Assembly: GCF_013178945.1 (NCBI RefSeq)
Contig: NZ_JABFDM010000006.1
Span: 457,234-521,233 of the forward strand
DNA from: Bradyrhizobium aeschynomenes
GTDB lineage: Bacteria > Pseudomonadota > Alphaproteobacteria > Rhizobiales > Xanthobacteraceae
DNA length: 64,000 nt
Direction of reading: 5' to 3'
The first letter of the stretch is position 1. Every line of letters begins with the position of its first letter. Under the pieces are notes generated by a model. The model worked only from the letters and a program-made list of their open reading frames with translations, was not told the DNA's origin and did not search any database. The position numbers were made by a program, and so were the translations under genes. Positions 17,348-25,457 of the stretch are shown here, one piece after another.

Positions 17348-17598
17348 CTAGGGACCTCTCTTTGACTGTGCTCCTCACGCAAGCTTGCCTCGTTGATGTG
17401 GATCAAGCGCGTGCCGGCGTCCGCCCGGTGCGACGATCCGCTGCGATAACGTTGGGGTCGACGGGATCGTCGGCATGGCAGGCAACTGACCGGCGGCTGT
17501 CCCCGTCACGTGGCGCATTGCCGTGCTGCAGCGGCTCTCCTTGCACAGCGCCGCCGCGGGAGCGATGCTGGTCCATCACGCTGAACCAGGGATTCGTC

Positions 17599-18804
17599 AT
17601 GTCCGTTGACACCGCCGCCGCCACCGATCGTCTGATGCGCTTTCTCGCCGTGCCGGGTGTGACCGGGCAGGAAAAGGCGATCGGGCGCGAGATCATGGCG
17701 GCGCTGAAGCAGGCGGGCGTGCCGGCCAGAGCGATGCGGCTCGACGATGCCAATACGCGCATTCCGCTGCCGACCGAGACCGGCAATCTGATCGTCGAGC
17801 TGCCGGGACGCGGCAGCCAACACAACCAGCCACGCATCATGTTCATGACCCACATGGACACGGTGCCGCTATGCGCCGGCGCGCAGCCAAAGATCGCGGG
17901 TCGTAAGATCGTCAACCAGGCCAGGACCGCCCTCGGCGGCGACAATCGCTGCGGCTGCGGCATCCTCGTAACGCTGGCGGCCGAGCTCGTCCGACAGAAG
18001 CTCGATCATCCGCCGATTACGCTGCTGTTTTGCGTGCGCGAGGAGAGCGGGCTCTATGGCGCGCGCCACGTCGACACCGACGACCTCGGCGGGCCGGAGA
18101 TGGCCTTCAATTTCGACGGCAGCTCGGCCTCGTCCGTCACCATCGGCGCCGTCGGCGCCGACCGCTGGGAGGTCGAGATCTTCGGCCGCGCCTCGCATGC
18201 CGGCGTTGCGCCGGAGCGCGGCATCAGCGCCACCATGATCCTGGCGCTCGCGCTCGCCGACGTCAAAGCCGGCGGCTGGTTCGGCAAGGTGGTGAAGGGC
18301 AAGGGCAAGGACGCCAGGCTCGGCACCAGCAATGTCGGCCCGGTCACCGGCGGCGAAGGCCGCCCCGCGGGCGACGCCACCAACGTCGTCACCGACTACG
18401 TCCATGTCCGCGGCGAATGCCGCAGCCATGACGCCAAGTTCATCCGCGAGATCACCAAGGCCTACAAGGCGGCGTTCGAGAAGGCCGCCAGGCAGGTCAC
18501 CAACAGCGAGGGCAAGTCAGGTCGCGTGAAGTTCAAGGCCGAGACCGACTATCATCCGTTCCGGATGAAGGACACCCTGCCCGTCGTGAAGCGCGCCACT
18601 GCTGCCGTCACCGACATCGGCGCCACGCCGACCTTGCGCGCCGGCAATGGCGGCCTCGACGCCAACTGGATGGTCCGCCACGGCATCCCCACCGTCACCT
18701 TCGGCACCGGCCAGAACGAGCCGCACACGATCGACGAGTGGATCAACCTCGACGAATACGACCGCGCCTGCGCGCTGGCGGTGCGGTTGGCGACCATGGG
18801 GTGA
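17599..18804 (+). CDS. M20/M25/M40 family metallopeptidase (PepT-like)
   Basis: 401 residues, zinc-dependent exopeptidase of the M20 clan. Metal ligands and catalytic residues are seen as THMDTVPL (H-x-D), GGDNRCGCG (bridging Asp), REESGLYG (Glu-Glu), NFDGSS (Asp) and the C-terminal EPHTIDEWIN (His). Between them lies the dimerisation domain (SHAGVAPERGISA). ATG 17599 begins the conserved MSVDTAAATDRLMRFLAVPG; the upstream extension is not conserved. A truncated copy of its 5' end sits at 14168. Likely cytoplasmic peptide degradation. Confidence 0.9.
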   Translation: MSVDTAAATDRLMRFLAVPGVTGQEKAIGREIMAALKQAGVPARAMRLDDANTRIPLPTETGNLIVELPGRGSQHNQPRIMFMTHMDTVPLCAGAQPKIAGRKIVNQARTALGGDNRCGCGILVTLAAELVRQKLDHPPITLLFCVREESGLYGARHVDTDDLGGPEMAFNFDGSSASSVTIGAVGADRWEVEIFGRASHAGVAPERGISATMILALALADVKAGGWFGKVVKGKGKDARLGTSNVGPVTGGEGRPAGDATNVVTDYVHVRGECRSHDAKFIREITKAYKAAFEKAARQVTNSEGKSGRVKFKAETDYHPFRMKDTLPVVKRATAAVTDIGATPTLRAGNGGLDANWMVRHGIPTVTFGTGQNEPHTIDEWINLDEYDRACALAVRLATMG

Positions 18805-18917
18805 ATTGCGCCACGCCTCGCTGCGATCGCCATGTCAGACGGCGGTAAGCTTCACCGCGTTCATATCGCCGCGCCCGGCGGCGGATCGCACGGGGCCCAT
18901 TGCAGCGAGGACTGGTT

Positions 18918-19463
18918 TTGCAACACGACAGCGGAGACGGCCACGTGACCCTCGAGGTCGCCGACGAGCGGGATCTGCCGGCCTTCAAGCAGGAACTACA
19001 GGAGGCCTTCTCCGCCGCATTGACGGACGAGATCGGCTCGGTCCCGGAGCAGGCGATCCCCTCCGGCGACGATATCGAGCAGTCGTTCACCGCACCGGGC
19101 GCGGCGACCTATCATGTCCTGCTCGACGGAAGACGCGTCGGCGGCGTCGTCCTGAGCATCGATCCGGTGTCGCATCACAACTCGCTCGACCTGTTCTACA
19201 TCTCGCTCCGGCAGCATGGCCGCGGCATCGGGCAGCGCGCGTGGCGGGCGATCGAGGCGCGCTATCCCGAAACCAAGGTCTGGCAGACGTTCACGCCGTA
19301 TTTCGAGAAGCGCAACATCCACTTCTACGTCAACAAATGCGGCTTCCGGATCGTCGAATACTACAACGCCCACAATCCGCTGCCGCACCGGCCGCCGCTG
19401 GAGGGCATGCCCGACGACGGCGACTTCTTCCGCTTCGAGAAGATCATGCAAGAGGAGCGTTGA
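18918..19463 (+). CDS. GNAT family N-acetyltransferase
   Basis: About 181 residues. The acetyl-CoA binding motif is RQHGRGIGQRAWRAIE, preceded by the beta strand LDLFYISL and followed by QTFTPYFEKRNIHFYVNKCG, typical of GNAT proteins. Substrate unknown. The start is uncertain: no ATG is in frame near the N-terminus. TTG 18918 has GCGAGG upstream; TTG 18900 is the alternative. Confidence 0.85.
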   Translation: MQHDSGDGHVTLEVADERDLPAFKQELQEAFSAALTDEIGSVPEQAIPSGDDIEQSFTAPGAATYHVLLDGRRVGGVVLSIDPVSHHNSLDLFYISLRQHGRGIGQRAWRAIEARYPETKVWQTFTPYFEKRNIHFYVNKCGFRIVEYYNAHNPLPHRPPLEGMPDDGDFFRFEKIMQEER

Positions 19464-19475
19464 GGCGGCAGGACT

Positions 19476-19931
19476 TCACGCGGCCTCCGGCGGAATGACT
19501 CCCTTGCTGAAGATGAAGCAGCCGTAGAAGCGGCGCTCGCCGGTGGCGATCACGCAATAGGCGGATCTGGCCATCTCGTAGAACGCGTAGCGTTCGACGC
19601 CAACCAGCGGCCACGGCTTGCCTTCGGCACGGTCGATCACCGCCTGAACCTCCTGCTGCACCTCGGTCACCTGCTCCGGCTGGCCGACGACCTGCATCCG
19701 CAGGGCGGCATCGTCGATAAAGGTGTCGAGCGGCAGCACCGAGAGCACCGCCTGAACCGCGCGCGCCGCACTGACATTGTCGATGCGCAGCAACTCGCCG
19801 AACACGGTCTGCCGCGCGATCGCGTCGGCCGGGAAATTGGTGTCGCAGATCACCAGACGGTCGCCGTGCCCCATCGCCCGGAGCGCATAGAGCACGTCGG
19901 CATTGAGCAGCGGATCTAAACCCTTGAGCAT
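19476..19931 (-). CDS. RbsD/FucU family sugar mutarotase-like protein
   Basis: 151 residues. The start MLKGLDPLLNADVLYALRAM, then GHGDRLVICDTNFPA, and a C-terminal YAFYEMARSAYCVIATGERR are hallmarks of FucU/RbsD, which interconvert pyranose anomers. ATG 19931 has AGGAAG 6 nt upstream. No sugar-transport genes are adjacent, so its sugar is unknown. Convergent with the GNAT gene. Confidence 0.92.
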   Translation of the reverse strand: MLKGLDPLLNADVLYALRAMGHGDRLVICDTNFPADAIARQTVFGELLRIDNVSAARAVQAVLSVLPLDTFIDDAALRMQVVGQPEQVTEVQQEVQAVIDRAEGKPWPLVGVERYAFYEMARSAYCVIATGERRFYGCFIFSKGVIPPEAA

Positions 19932-20026
19932 GGCGTCTTCCTGTCATTGTCGATCGACTGGACCCTAGAGGCTGCCCTTCGGCAAGATGCGACGGCCGCC
20001 AAAGCGGGCTTCACCGCACCGGCGAG

Positions 20027-20374
20027 CTACGCTCCGAGTCGCCTGGCGTCGCGGAACAGGCGAAGGTCGATGCGGCCGATCAGGTCCGAGCGCAGCGCTT
20101 CGGCTTCGGCCATCGCCGCCGTTGTCTGCCGCAACGTGCTGACGTTCGATCCGAGCGACACGATGCCGCCCAGCACCGCAGCGATGGCGCCGAGCAGCGC
20201 GACCGCATTGGACCCGAGCAGGCCCAGCACCGCGCCGAGCAGCAAGGCGGCGCCGGCAGCGATCAGGACCTTCGAAGCCAGGATGAACTTTCGACACCGC
20301 TCGGCCATCTCGGCAAGCTGCTCGATCCGCGTCTCGATCAGGGCGATTTGTCCGCTCCGGTCGTCCTCATCCAT
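20027..20374 (-). CDS. small two-helix membrane protein of unknown function
   Basis: 115 residues. A coiled N-terminal helix (QIALIETRIEQLAEMAERCR), two close transmembrane segments (FILASKVLIAAGAALLLGAV, AVALLGAIAAVLGGIVSLGS), then a C-terminal helix (TLRQTTAAMAEAEALRSDLI). Start at MDEDD (20374) preferred over 20413; GGAGG lies 12 nt upstream, so the start is uncertain. No named family. Confidence 0.6.
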   Translation of the reverse strand: MDEDDRSGQIALIETRIEQLAEMAERCRKFILASKVLIAAGAALLLGAVLGLLGSNAVALLGAIAAVLGGIVSLGSNVSTLRQTTAAMAEAEALRSDLIGRIDLRLFRDARRLGA

Positions 20375-20646
20375 CACCCGCGCCGTCCTCCGCGATATCA
20401 GCGCCAACATCATGTCCTGAACCGCCCCGGTCCACCATCATGCCCGTCGCTCGGCGCGCGAGCCTACGACGACGCCGTACCCCGGGCAACCACCTGCGAC
20501 GACGTGAGCGTGTGCAACGACTCCGATCGCGCGGACGTCATCCACCCCCGTGGCGGAAGGCAGCAGCCCCGGAACAAAGCCGGCGAGTTCGGATTGTCCC
20601 CATCGAAATTTCCACACATCAGACACGACAGACCCGCGAGGCGACA

Positions 20647-21069
20647 ATGGCTGCCGACCGCCTGAAGACACTGCACACGTCCCTGATCGATGCGCGCAAC
20701 GGCTATCAGGAGGCGGCCGCAGACGCCGAGACGCCGGCGCTCAAGGCGCTGTTCGCCGAGATGATCGCGCTCAAGGAGCGTGATCACGCCGAGCTGCATG
20801 ACGCGCTCCGGCGGATGGGCGAGACGCCGGACGAGGCCGGCTCCTTCATGTCGACGGTGCACCAGACCGTCATCCGCGTCCGCTCCGTCCTGACGGGCCT
20901 CGGCACCAATGCGCTGTCGTCGTTCGTCAACGGCGAGGAGCAGATCCTCGGGCAATATGACGACGCGCTGAAGGACTGCGCTGATGATGCCGCCACCACG
21001 GCCACGCTGACCCGGCAGCGTCAGAGCCTGCAGGCGAAGATCGCCCAGATGAAGCAGCTGGCAGCCTGA
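20647..21069 (+). CDS. PA2169-type four-helix-bundle protein (DUF2383)
   Basis: 140 residues, ferritin-like four-helix bundle of the DUF2383/PA2169 group: LKTLHTSLIDARNGYQEAAA, ALFAEMIALKERDHAELHDA, SALSSFVNGEEQILGQYDDA-type helices (here with TNALSSFVNGEEQILGQYDD). Function not known, often stress-associated. ATG 20647 has GAGG 5 nt upstream. A GGAAC-N16-GATT element at 20571-20595 may be a weak EcfG-type promoter. Confidence 0.88.
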   Translation: MAADRLKTLHTSLIDARNGYQEAAADAETPALKALFAEMIALKERDHAELHDALRRMGETPDEAGSFMSTVHQTVIRVRSVLTGLGTNALSSFVNGEEQILGQYDDALKDCADDAATTATLTRQRQSLQAKIAQMKQLAA

Positions 21070-21079
21070 GCGCCCGATC

Positions 21080-21577
21080 GTGCCGAACCTGAAAACCGAC
21101 GAGCATTTCATGCAGGAGGCGATCAAGGTCGCCACGCAGGATGGCGCCGATCCCTCGCTGTCGCCGATCGGATGCGTGATCGTGCTGGGCTCCGACATCA
21201 TCGCCGCCGAGCGCAACCACGTCGCCGCCAAGCATGACGCCACGGCGCATGCCGAGATCGAGGCGATCCGCGCCGCCGGCCGCGGCTTCGACGACGGCGA
21301 GCTGCGCGGCGCCACGCTCTACACCACGCTGCAGCCGTGCGGCATGTGCACGATGGCCTCGATCTGGAGCAAGGTCGGCCGCATCGTGTTCGGCGCCGGC
21401 CGCGACGACGTGCACCAGATGTATTTCGAGGCGCGCCATGTCGACACGCTCAAATTCGTCGCGAACGCCTATCGCGACGACATCACAATCGAAGGCGGCG
21501 TCCTGCGCGAGGCCTGCAGCAAGCTGTATTATCGCCCCTGGGACGACGTTCCGATCGAGGACCAGGGCAATCGCTAG
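21080..21577 (+). CDS. nucleoside deaminase, zinc-dependent (CDA fold)
   Basis: 165 residues. Zinc and proton-shuttle motif THAHAEIEAI-like is present as ATAHAEIEAIR (His, catalytic Glu), followed by QPCGMC (two Cys ligands) near residue 87. This is the cytidine/guanine/adenosine deaminase superfamily. The C-terminal tail ACSKLYYRPWDDV resembles bacterial guanine-deaminase-like and cytosine-deaminase-like proteins; the exact base cannot be fixed. Start is GTG 21080, 10 bp after the previous stop; ATG 21110 is possible. Possibly co-transcribed with the helix-bundle gene. Confidence 0.88.
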   Translation: MPNLKTDEHFMQEAIKVATQDGADPSLSPIGCVIVLGSDIIAAERNHVAAKHDATAHAEIEAIRAAGRGFDDGELRGATLYTTLQPCGMCTMASIWSKVGRIVFGAGRDDVHQMYFEARHVDTLKFVANAYRDDITIEGGVLREACSKLYYRPWDDVPIEDQGNR

Positions 21578-21667
21578 AGCGGGCCGCGTTCTCCGCAGCC
21601 GATGCAGGCGGCACGACCACAGATCCAGCCCGCCGCCGTTCAGCGAGAGCCATCAGGAGGCCCGACC

Positions 21668-22075
21668 ATGCGACGGCATCTGCTCACGACCGCGATCCTG
21701 CTGGGACTCATCGCCATGCCGCACCTGAGTGACGCCTCCCCGCTCGACCGATACAAATGGAAGAACCGCCTTCTGATCGTGACCGGCCCCGACGACGCCG
21801 CAGCACAGCAGCAGCGCCGGATCTACGACGCCGCCAGAGCCGGCATGTCCGAGCGCGCGATCGTGCTGCTCGACGCCGTTGACGAGAGCGCCGCCTCTCG
21901 CGAGCTTCGCGCGGCGCTCGGGGCCGAAGGCCGCCGGTTCAAGGTGTATCTAATCGGCAAGGACGGCCACACGGCATTCGCATCGGATACGCCTGTTTCG
22001 GCCGACGCGCTGTTCAAGCGCGTCGATGCGATGCCGATGCGGCAGGACGAGATGCGGCGCGACAGGCCGCGATGA
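21668..22075 (+). CDS. DUF4174 family secreted protein
   Basis: 135 residues. Signal peptide MRRHLLTTAILLGLIAMPHL, then the DUF4174 pattern LDRYKWKNRLLIVTGPDDAA and FKVYLIGKDGHTAFAS near residue 100, a thioredoxin-like beta/alpha layout without redox cysteines. ATG 21668 has GGAGG 8 nt upstream. Function unknown. Confidence 0.85.
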   Translation: MRRHLLTTAILLGLIAMPHLSDASPLDRYKWKNRLLIVTGPDDAAAQQQRRIYDAARAGMSERAIVLLDAVDESAASRELRAALGAEGRRFKVYLIGKDGHTAFASDTPVSADALFKRVDAMPMRQDEMRRDRPR

Positions 22076-22231
22076 AACACGCCGCGCGGCGGCGCCGTTG
22101 CATCGAGCCAAGCGAGCTGCAGCGCCAGAGCCTCGGTGTCTTGTGTCTTGTGCACCGTCAACGTCCCGCCCGACGGACGTGCAGAAGGATCGGATGATCC
22201 TACTTATTCCCACTCGATACGCTCGATGCCT

Positions 22232-22837
22232 TCAAGGGACGATCTCCGGGTTGAGCGACAGCATGGCGATTGCCTTCTTGAACGCGGCCTCGCGGACCTC
22301 GGCCGCCAGCGCCACGTCGGGGATCGTCCGGGCGAGAACCATCCCGCCGACACTCAACGCGGCCAGTGCCCGGGCTGTGGTCCGACGGTCCTCGCGCGCC
22401 TCGGGCATGGACCGCTCATAGAGCCCGATCATGGCCTGCAGCAGATCCTGGTAGGCCGTTTGAACCTGTGGCTCCGCCCTCGCGACATCCGACGGCAATG
22501 CGATCATCGGGCATTGGCCCTCGAGATCATCGAGGTGCGCCGGTGAAAGATAACTGCGCAGCATGTTTGCGGCGTCCTCCAGCGCCGGATCGACAGAATT
22601 GACCCCAGCCTCGGCGCGCCAGCGCGCGCCGCGCCCCATCAGGAAGCTGGAGACTGCTGCGGCAAATAGCTCCTGCTTGTTTCGAAAGTGACTGTAGAAC
22701 CCTCCGCGGGTCAGCGACGCGGCCTCCATCACCATGTCGATGGTCACGTTGTCGTAGCCATGCCGGTTGAAGAGCAGGCGCGCATTCTCGACGATGCGCG
22801 CGCGTGTTTCCGCCTTGTGTTCCGGTCGATAGGGCAA
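22232..22837 (-). CDS. TetR family transcriptional regulator
   Basis: 201 residues. HTH at residues 10-55: RARIVENARLLFNRHGYDNV and the recognition part LTRGGFYSHFRNKQELFAAA. The ligand-binding half is typical TetR_C. Start is TTG 22837 with GGGAG upstream. A perfect 28-bp palindrome at 22873-22900 lies in the divergent region with the GFA gene. The regulator therefore probably represses itself and that gene. Confidence 0.92.
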   Translation of the reverse strand: MPYRPEHKAETRARIVENARLLFNRHGYDNVTIDMVMEAASLTRGGFYSHFRNKQELFAAAVSSFLMGRGARWRAEAGVNSVDPALEDAANMLRSYLSPAHLDDLEGQCPMIALPSDVARAEPQVQTAYQDLLQAMIGLYERSMPEAREDRRTTARALAALSVGGMVLARTIPDVALAAEVREAAFKKAIAMLSLNPEIVP

Positions 22838-22872
22838 GGTGAGACGTCTCCCGTCGCAGCATTAGCACCATG

Positions 22873-22900
22873 GCAGAATATGTTCTTGAACATATTCTGC
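22873..22900. promoter_or_regulatory. perfect 28-bp palindrome, TetR operator candidate
   Basis: Arms GCAGAATATGTTC and GAACATATTCTGC are fully complementary over 13 bp with TT between. It lies 36 bp before the TetR start and 54 bp before the GFA start. Length and symmetry fit a TetR dimer-of-dimers or dimer site. Sequence-specific binding is inferred from position. Confidence 0.8.
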
Positions 22901-22953
22901 GGGAAGGCATTTGTGGGCGTCCACCAATCGAACCTCGAACGGGAGGTCAAGCC

Positions 22954-23370
22954 TTGACGACAACATTTTCCGGAGGCTGCCTCTGCGGCGCCGTCCGCTA
23001 TAACTGCACCGCCACGCCGATGATGGCGGGCCACTGCCATTGCGAGGATTGCCGCCGCAGCAGCGGCACGGGACATTCTTCACATCTGGCAGTTTCGGCG
23101 GATGCAGTCACCATGACGGGGGTGACGAAAGCCTATGTGCGGTCGTCCGACAGCGGCAATCCCGTCACGCGCGCGTTCTGCCCGGAATGCGGGGCGCCGG
23201 TGTTCTCGACAAATCCCGCACTGCCCGGCCTGCTGTTTCTCCGCGCATCGAGCTTGGACGATCTCGAGGTATTCAAGCCGCAGATGCACGTCTGGACGAT
23301 GCGGGCGCCAAGCTGGGATGCGCCGTTTGGCGGACTTCCGGCATTCGAGAAGATGCCGCCGGGGATGTGA
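22954..23370 (+). CDS. GFA family (glutathione-dependent formaldehyde-activating-like) zinc protein
   Basis: 138 residues. Zinc-binding cysteines as GGCLCGAVRY (residues 8-17), GHCHCEDCRR (33-42), and AFCPECGAPVF (~77-87) give the CENP-V/GFA fold. Start TTG 22954 was chosen because GGAGG lies 7 nt upstream and the family begins with this sequence. The longer ATG frame would run through the TetR palindrome. Divergent from the TetR gene. Real substrates of most GFA proteins are unknown. Confidence 0.9.
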   Translation: MTTTFSGGCLCGAVRYNCTATPMMAGHCHCEDCRRSSGTGHSSHLAVSADAVTMTGVTKAYVRSSDSGNPVTRAFCPECGAPVFSTNPALPGLLFLRASSLDDLEVFKPQMHVWTMRAPSWDAPFGGLPAFEKMPPGM

Positions 23371-23425
23371 GGCCCCGGCGGGGAGCGTTTCGCGACGACA
23401 AGGCTTGCGGCAATCCCTCCCGGGA

Positions 23426-23598
23426 TCAGAAGATCACTTCCCGGCCACGAACGCCAAGGCGATAAAGATCACGAAGATCACCAGGGCCACGAAGAACAGC
23501 CATTTGGCAATCCGGGCGGATCAGGCAGCGATACCGCTGAATCCGAGAAAGCCGGCGATGACCGAGATGACGCAGAAGATGAGCGCCCATTTCAGCAT
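23426..23598 (-). pseudogene. DUF1328 membrane protein, nonsense and frameshift
   Basis: Aligns with the intact copies at 41137 and 57790: MLKWALIFCVISVIAGFLGF, then SGIAA followed by a TGA where both others have Gly (GGA), then continued similarity IAKWLFFVALVIFVIFIALA. Near the end one base is missing before GAAGTGATCTTCTGA, which would read EVIF. Length is 173 bp against 174 in the intact copies, as expected for one deletion. The ATG has GGGGGCTCC-type purine-rich sequence upstream. It lies just 3' of the secreted gene at 23757 on the same strand. Confidence 0.85.
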
Positions 23599-23756
23599 GG
23601 AGCCCCCGGAGCAACCGCGCTTGCATGCAGGAACGTAGGACGAGTAGACGACCGCTGCCCCGGCGCCGAGCCTTCCAGGCGCTGCCGCGCCGTCCCACGG
23701 CGCCGCGGCAACGCCGTCTGGCACGCCGTGGTGACTGGCGCAGGCGGTCTGCAGTG

Positions 23757-24128
23757 CTACTTGCTGCTATTGGCCTTCGAGCTGCTGCCTGAACCGTCGT
23801 GACTGGCGCCGGCCGCGCTGCCCGTGGTCTGGGCCTGGTTGTCGATCTCTGTGAACATGGTCAGGGAGTGCGGCCCGATCACCATCGTGACCGGATCATT
23901 GTTGCTGTCCTTCGCGCTGACCAGGAACGAGCCGGGCACGACCTTGATGTCGGTGAAGCCCTGCTTCTGCAGTTTCTGCTTGATCTGCTGCGGCAGGGGC
24001 TGAGCCTGGTTCGACGCCTGTGCGCCCTGGCTGCTCGGTTGCGAGCCGGCGCTTGTTCCCTGCGCGAAAGCCGGAGCCTGAAGGGCCGCAAGCACCAGCA
24101 ACGATGATCCGACGAGTCTGATGGACAT
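23757..24128 (-). CDS. small secreted protein with GFTDIKVV/VSAKD module
   Basis: 123 residues: signal peptide (MSIRLVGSSLLVLAALQAPA, cleaved near AFA-Q), a Gln/Ser linker, a helix IKQKLQKQGFTDIKVVPGSF, then VSAKDSNNDPVTMVIGPHSL and a Ser/Gly-rich tail. A decayed copy lies at 41748-42095. A related module occurs in the PRC-barrel protein at 31687. ATG 24128 has AGAGGAG 7 nt upstream. Function unknown; common in Bradyrhizobium. Confidence 0.8.
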   Translation of the reverse strand: MSIRLVGSSLLVLAALQAPAFAQGTSAGSQPSSQGAQASNQAQPLPQQIKQKLQKQGFTDIKVVPGSFLVSAKDSNNDPVTMVIGPHSLTMFTEIDNQAQTTGSAAGASHDGSGSSSKANSSK

Positions 24129-24280
24129 TGGATGTCTCCTCTGTGAGGTTGCACTAAGCCGATGTTGAACGGAGCGAAAGCCTGATGGTTCTCTTTTGTT
24201 CGAGCCGGTCGGTGCGCCGCCGTACCACTCGACAGCGCCTCCATGAGCCACCCGCGTCACGATCGGACATAGATCGTCCG

Positions 24281-24406
24281 TCAACATCCGCGCGATCGCG
24301 GCTCGCAATCGAGAAAGTCGGCGAGATAGAGGCGCGTTCCCAGGGCGAGCAGCACAGCCGCGACAGGCGTGGCCAGCGCCAGCTCCAGAATGCCGAACAG
24401 CGAACA
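24281..24406 (-). pseudogene. possible C-terminal remnant of an AI-2E family permease
   Basis: One minus-strand frame ending with TGA at 24281 reads SLFGILELALATPVAAVLLA then LGTRLYLADFL. This resembles the end of the intact AI-2E protein at 60083 (LLFGFYGLALATPLAAVARV, then FILRLYVE). No start or rest of the gene is present. Similarity is judged by eye over about 35 residues. Confidence 0.4.
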
Positions 24407-24719
24407 CTAGTTGCATCGATAGTGTGGTCGCGCCGACCGCAAACATGGACACGACTCTCTGCGACATGACTATCCTCTTCTCAAGCAGGCCCGATGCGCG
24501 ATCGCGTTGATAACGCAACACGGGACGACGCAGAGTCGACGCACGCCGCTTTCATTTTTCGGATCTGCGGGCAAGTACGGACGCGTACCAACAACCAGTG
24601 TGCAATCGCTTCCAAATCAGTGCTGGATTGTTGAAGAACGATCGGCGCCAAGGACCTTCATCGGAGCGGCTTGGGACGCCGGTCTCGACTCAATGCACGA
24701 TGATGACAAGGAGCGAAAG
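24407..24719. other. intergenic; CGTACCAAC motif only
   Basis: About 310 bp upstream of the Tyr/Gly-rich protein gene, with no convincing coding frame. GCGTACCAAC occurs at 24585-24594, about 130 bp before that gene. The same nonamer appears before two other small genes. Confidence 0.4.
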
Positions 24720-25205
24720 ATGCGCAGTCTCGGCTTCGCACTATCCTTTTCCACGGTGATGGCAATCAGCCCCGTCGCCGGCACCTACGCCGCCCCGCTG
24801 ACTCCACTGTCCGCAGCCGTCAAGCCCACCGCCCACCCGTCTGGTCGTCTAGGCGAGATGACCGAAGTCCGCTGGCGTGGCGGTTGGGGAATTGGAGCCG
24901 GCCTCATCGCAGGAGCGCTCATCGGCTCCGCGCTTGCCACGCCCTATTACTATGATCCTTATCCGGCCTATTATGGCACTGGATACGCGTACGGCCCGGC
25001 CGGCTATTATCCTCGCTACGCGTATACGCCCTACTGGGGCGGATATGGGTGGGGCACGGGCCCTGGTTTCTATACAGCCTACGGCTACGCCCCTGCGCCC
25101 TGGGGCTACACGATGCGCCATCACTGGCGGCACAGCGATGGCTGGCAGCCGGGGCGGTGGCGGCATCACCATCACGGCGTCATTCGCACGCGCCATCGCT
25201 GGTGA
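24720..25205 (+). CDS. secreted Gly/Tyr/His-rich protein, unknown function
   Basis: 161 residues. Signal peptide MRSLGFALSFSTVMAISPVA (cut near TYAAP), then WRGGWGIGAGLIAGALIGSA, a glycine-zipper-like hydrophobic stretch found in many outer-membrane-associated small proteins. After it comes low complexity Tyr/Pro/Gly (PYYYDPYPAYYG) and a His-rich end (RWRHHHHGVIRTRHRW). ATG 24720 has AAGGAG 8 nt upstream. Confidence 0.75.
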   Translation: MRSLGFALSFSTVMAISPVAGTYAAPLTPLSAAVKPTAHPSGRLGEMTEVRWRGGWGIGAGLIAGALIGSALATPYYYDPYPAYYGTGYAYGPAGYYPRYAYTPYWGGYGWGTGPGFYTAYGYAPAPWGYTMRHHWRHSDGWQPGRWRHHHHGVIRTRHRW

Positions 25206-25300
25206 GCATCCGAACGGGAACTTGCCCTCGCATCAAGCGCCTCGCACCGTCCGGCTCCGCTCATGCGCGGCGGTGTGACGGCGCCAGAGATACCCCGCCG

Positions 25301-25328
25301 GGAGTTGGTACGGCCGCGTACCAACTCC
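25301..25328. promoter_or_regulatory. perfect palindrome with CGTACCAACTCC arms
   Basis: Arms GGAGTTGGTACG and CGTACCAACTCC are perfectly complementary (12 bp) with a GCCG spacer, about 130 bp before the four-gene operon that starts at 25458. No T-run follows, so an operator is more likely than a terminator, although either is possible. Half-sites occur singly at 5477-5485 and 24586-24594. Confidence 0.6.
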
Positions 25329-25457
25329 AACGCGCGACAGCGCATCAGGCTGAGGGCACAATGGTGGAACCACACTGCCGCCTCGAGCACATGTGAGGCT
25401 GCTTGATCCGCTCGCCGATTTCCACCAAGGTGCGGGCAAACCAGATCTCGTCGCTTC

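Noticed and set aside
23426..23598. In-frame TGA in DUF1328 as selenocysteine
   Set aside because: The residue is Gly in both paralogues, no SECIS-like hairpin is evident, and a second lesion (one-base deletion) lies downstream.
25373..25398. GGAAC at 25377 as an EcfG promoter
   Set aside because: No CGTT-like element 16-17 nt downstream (reads GCAC).
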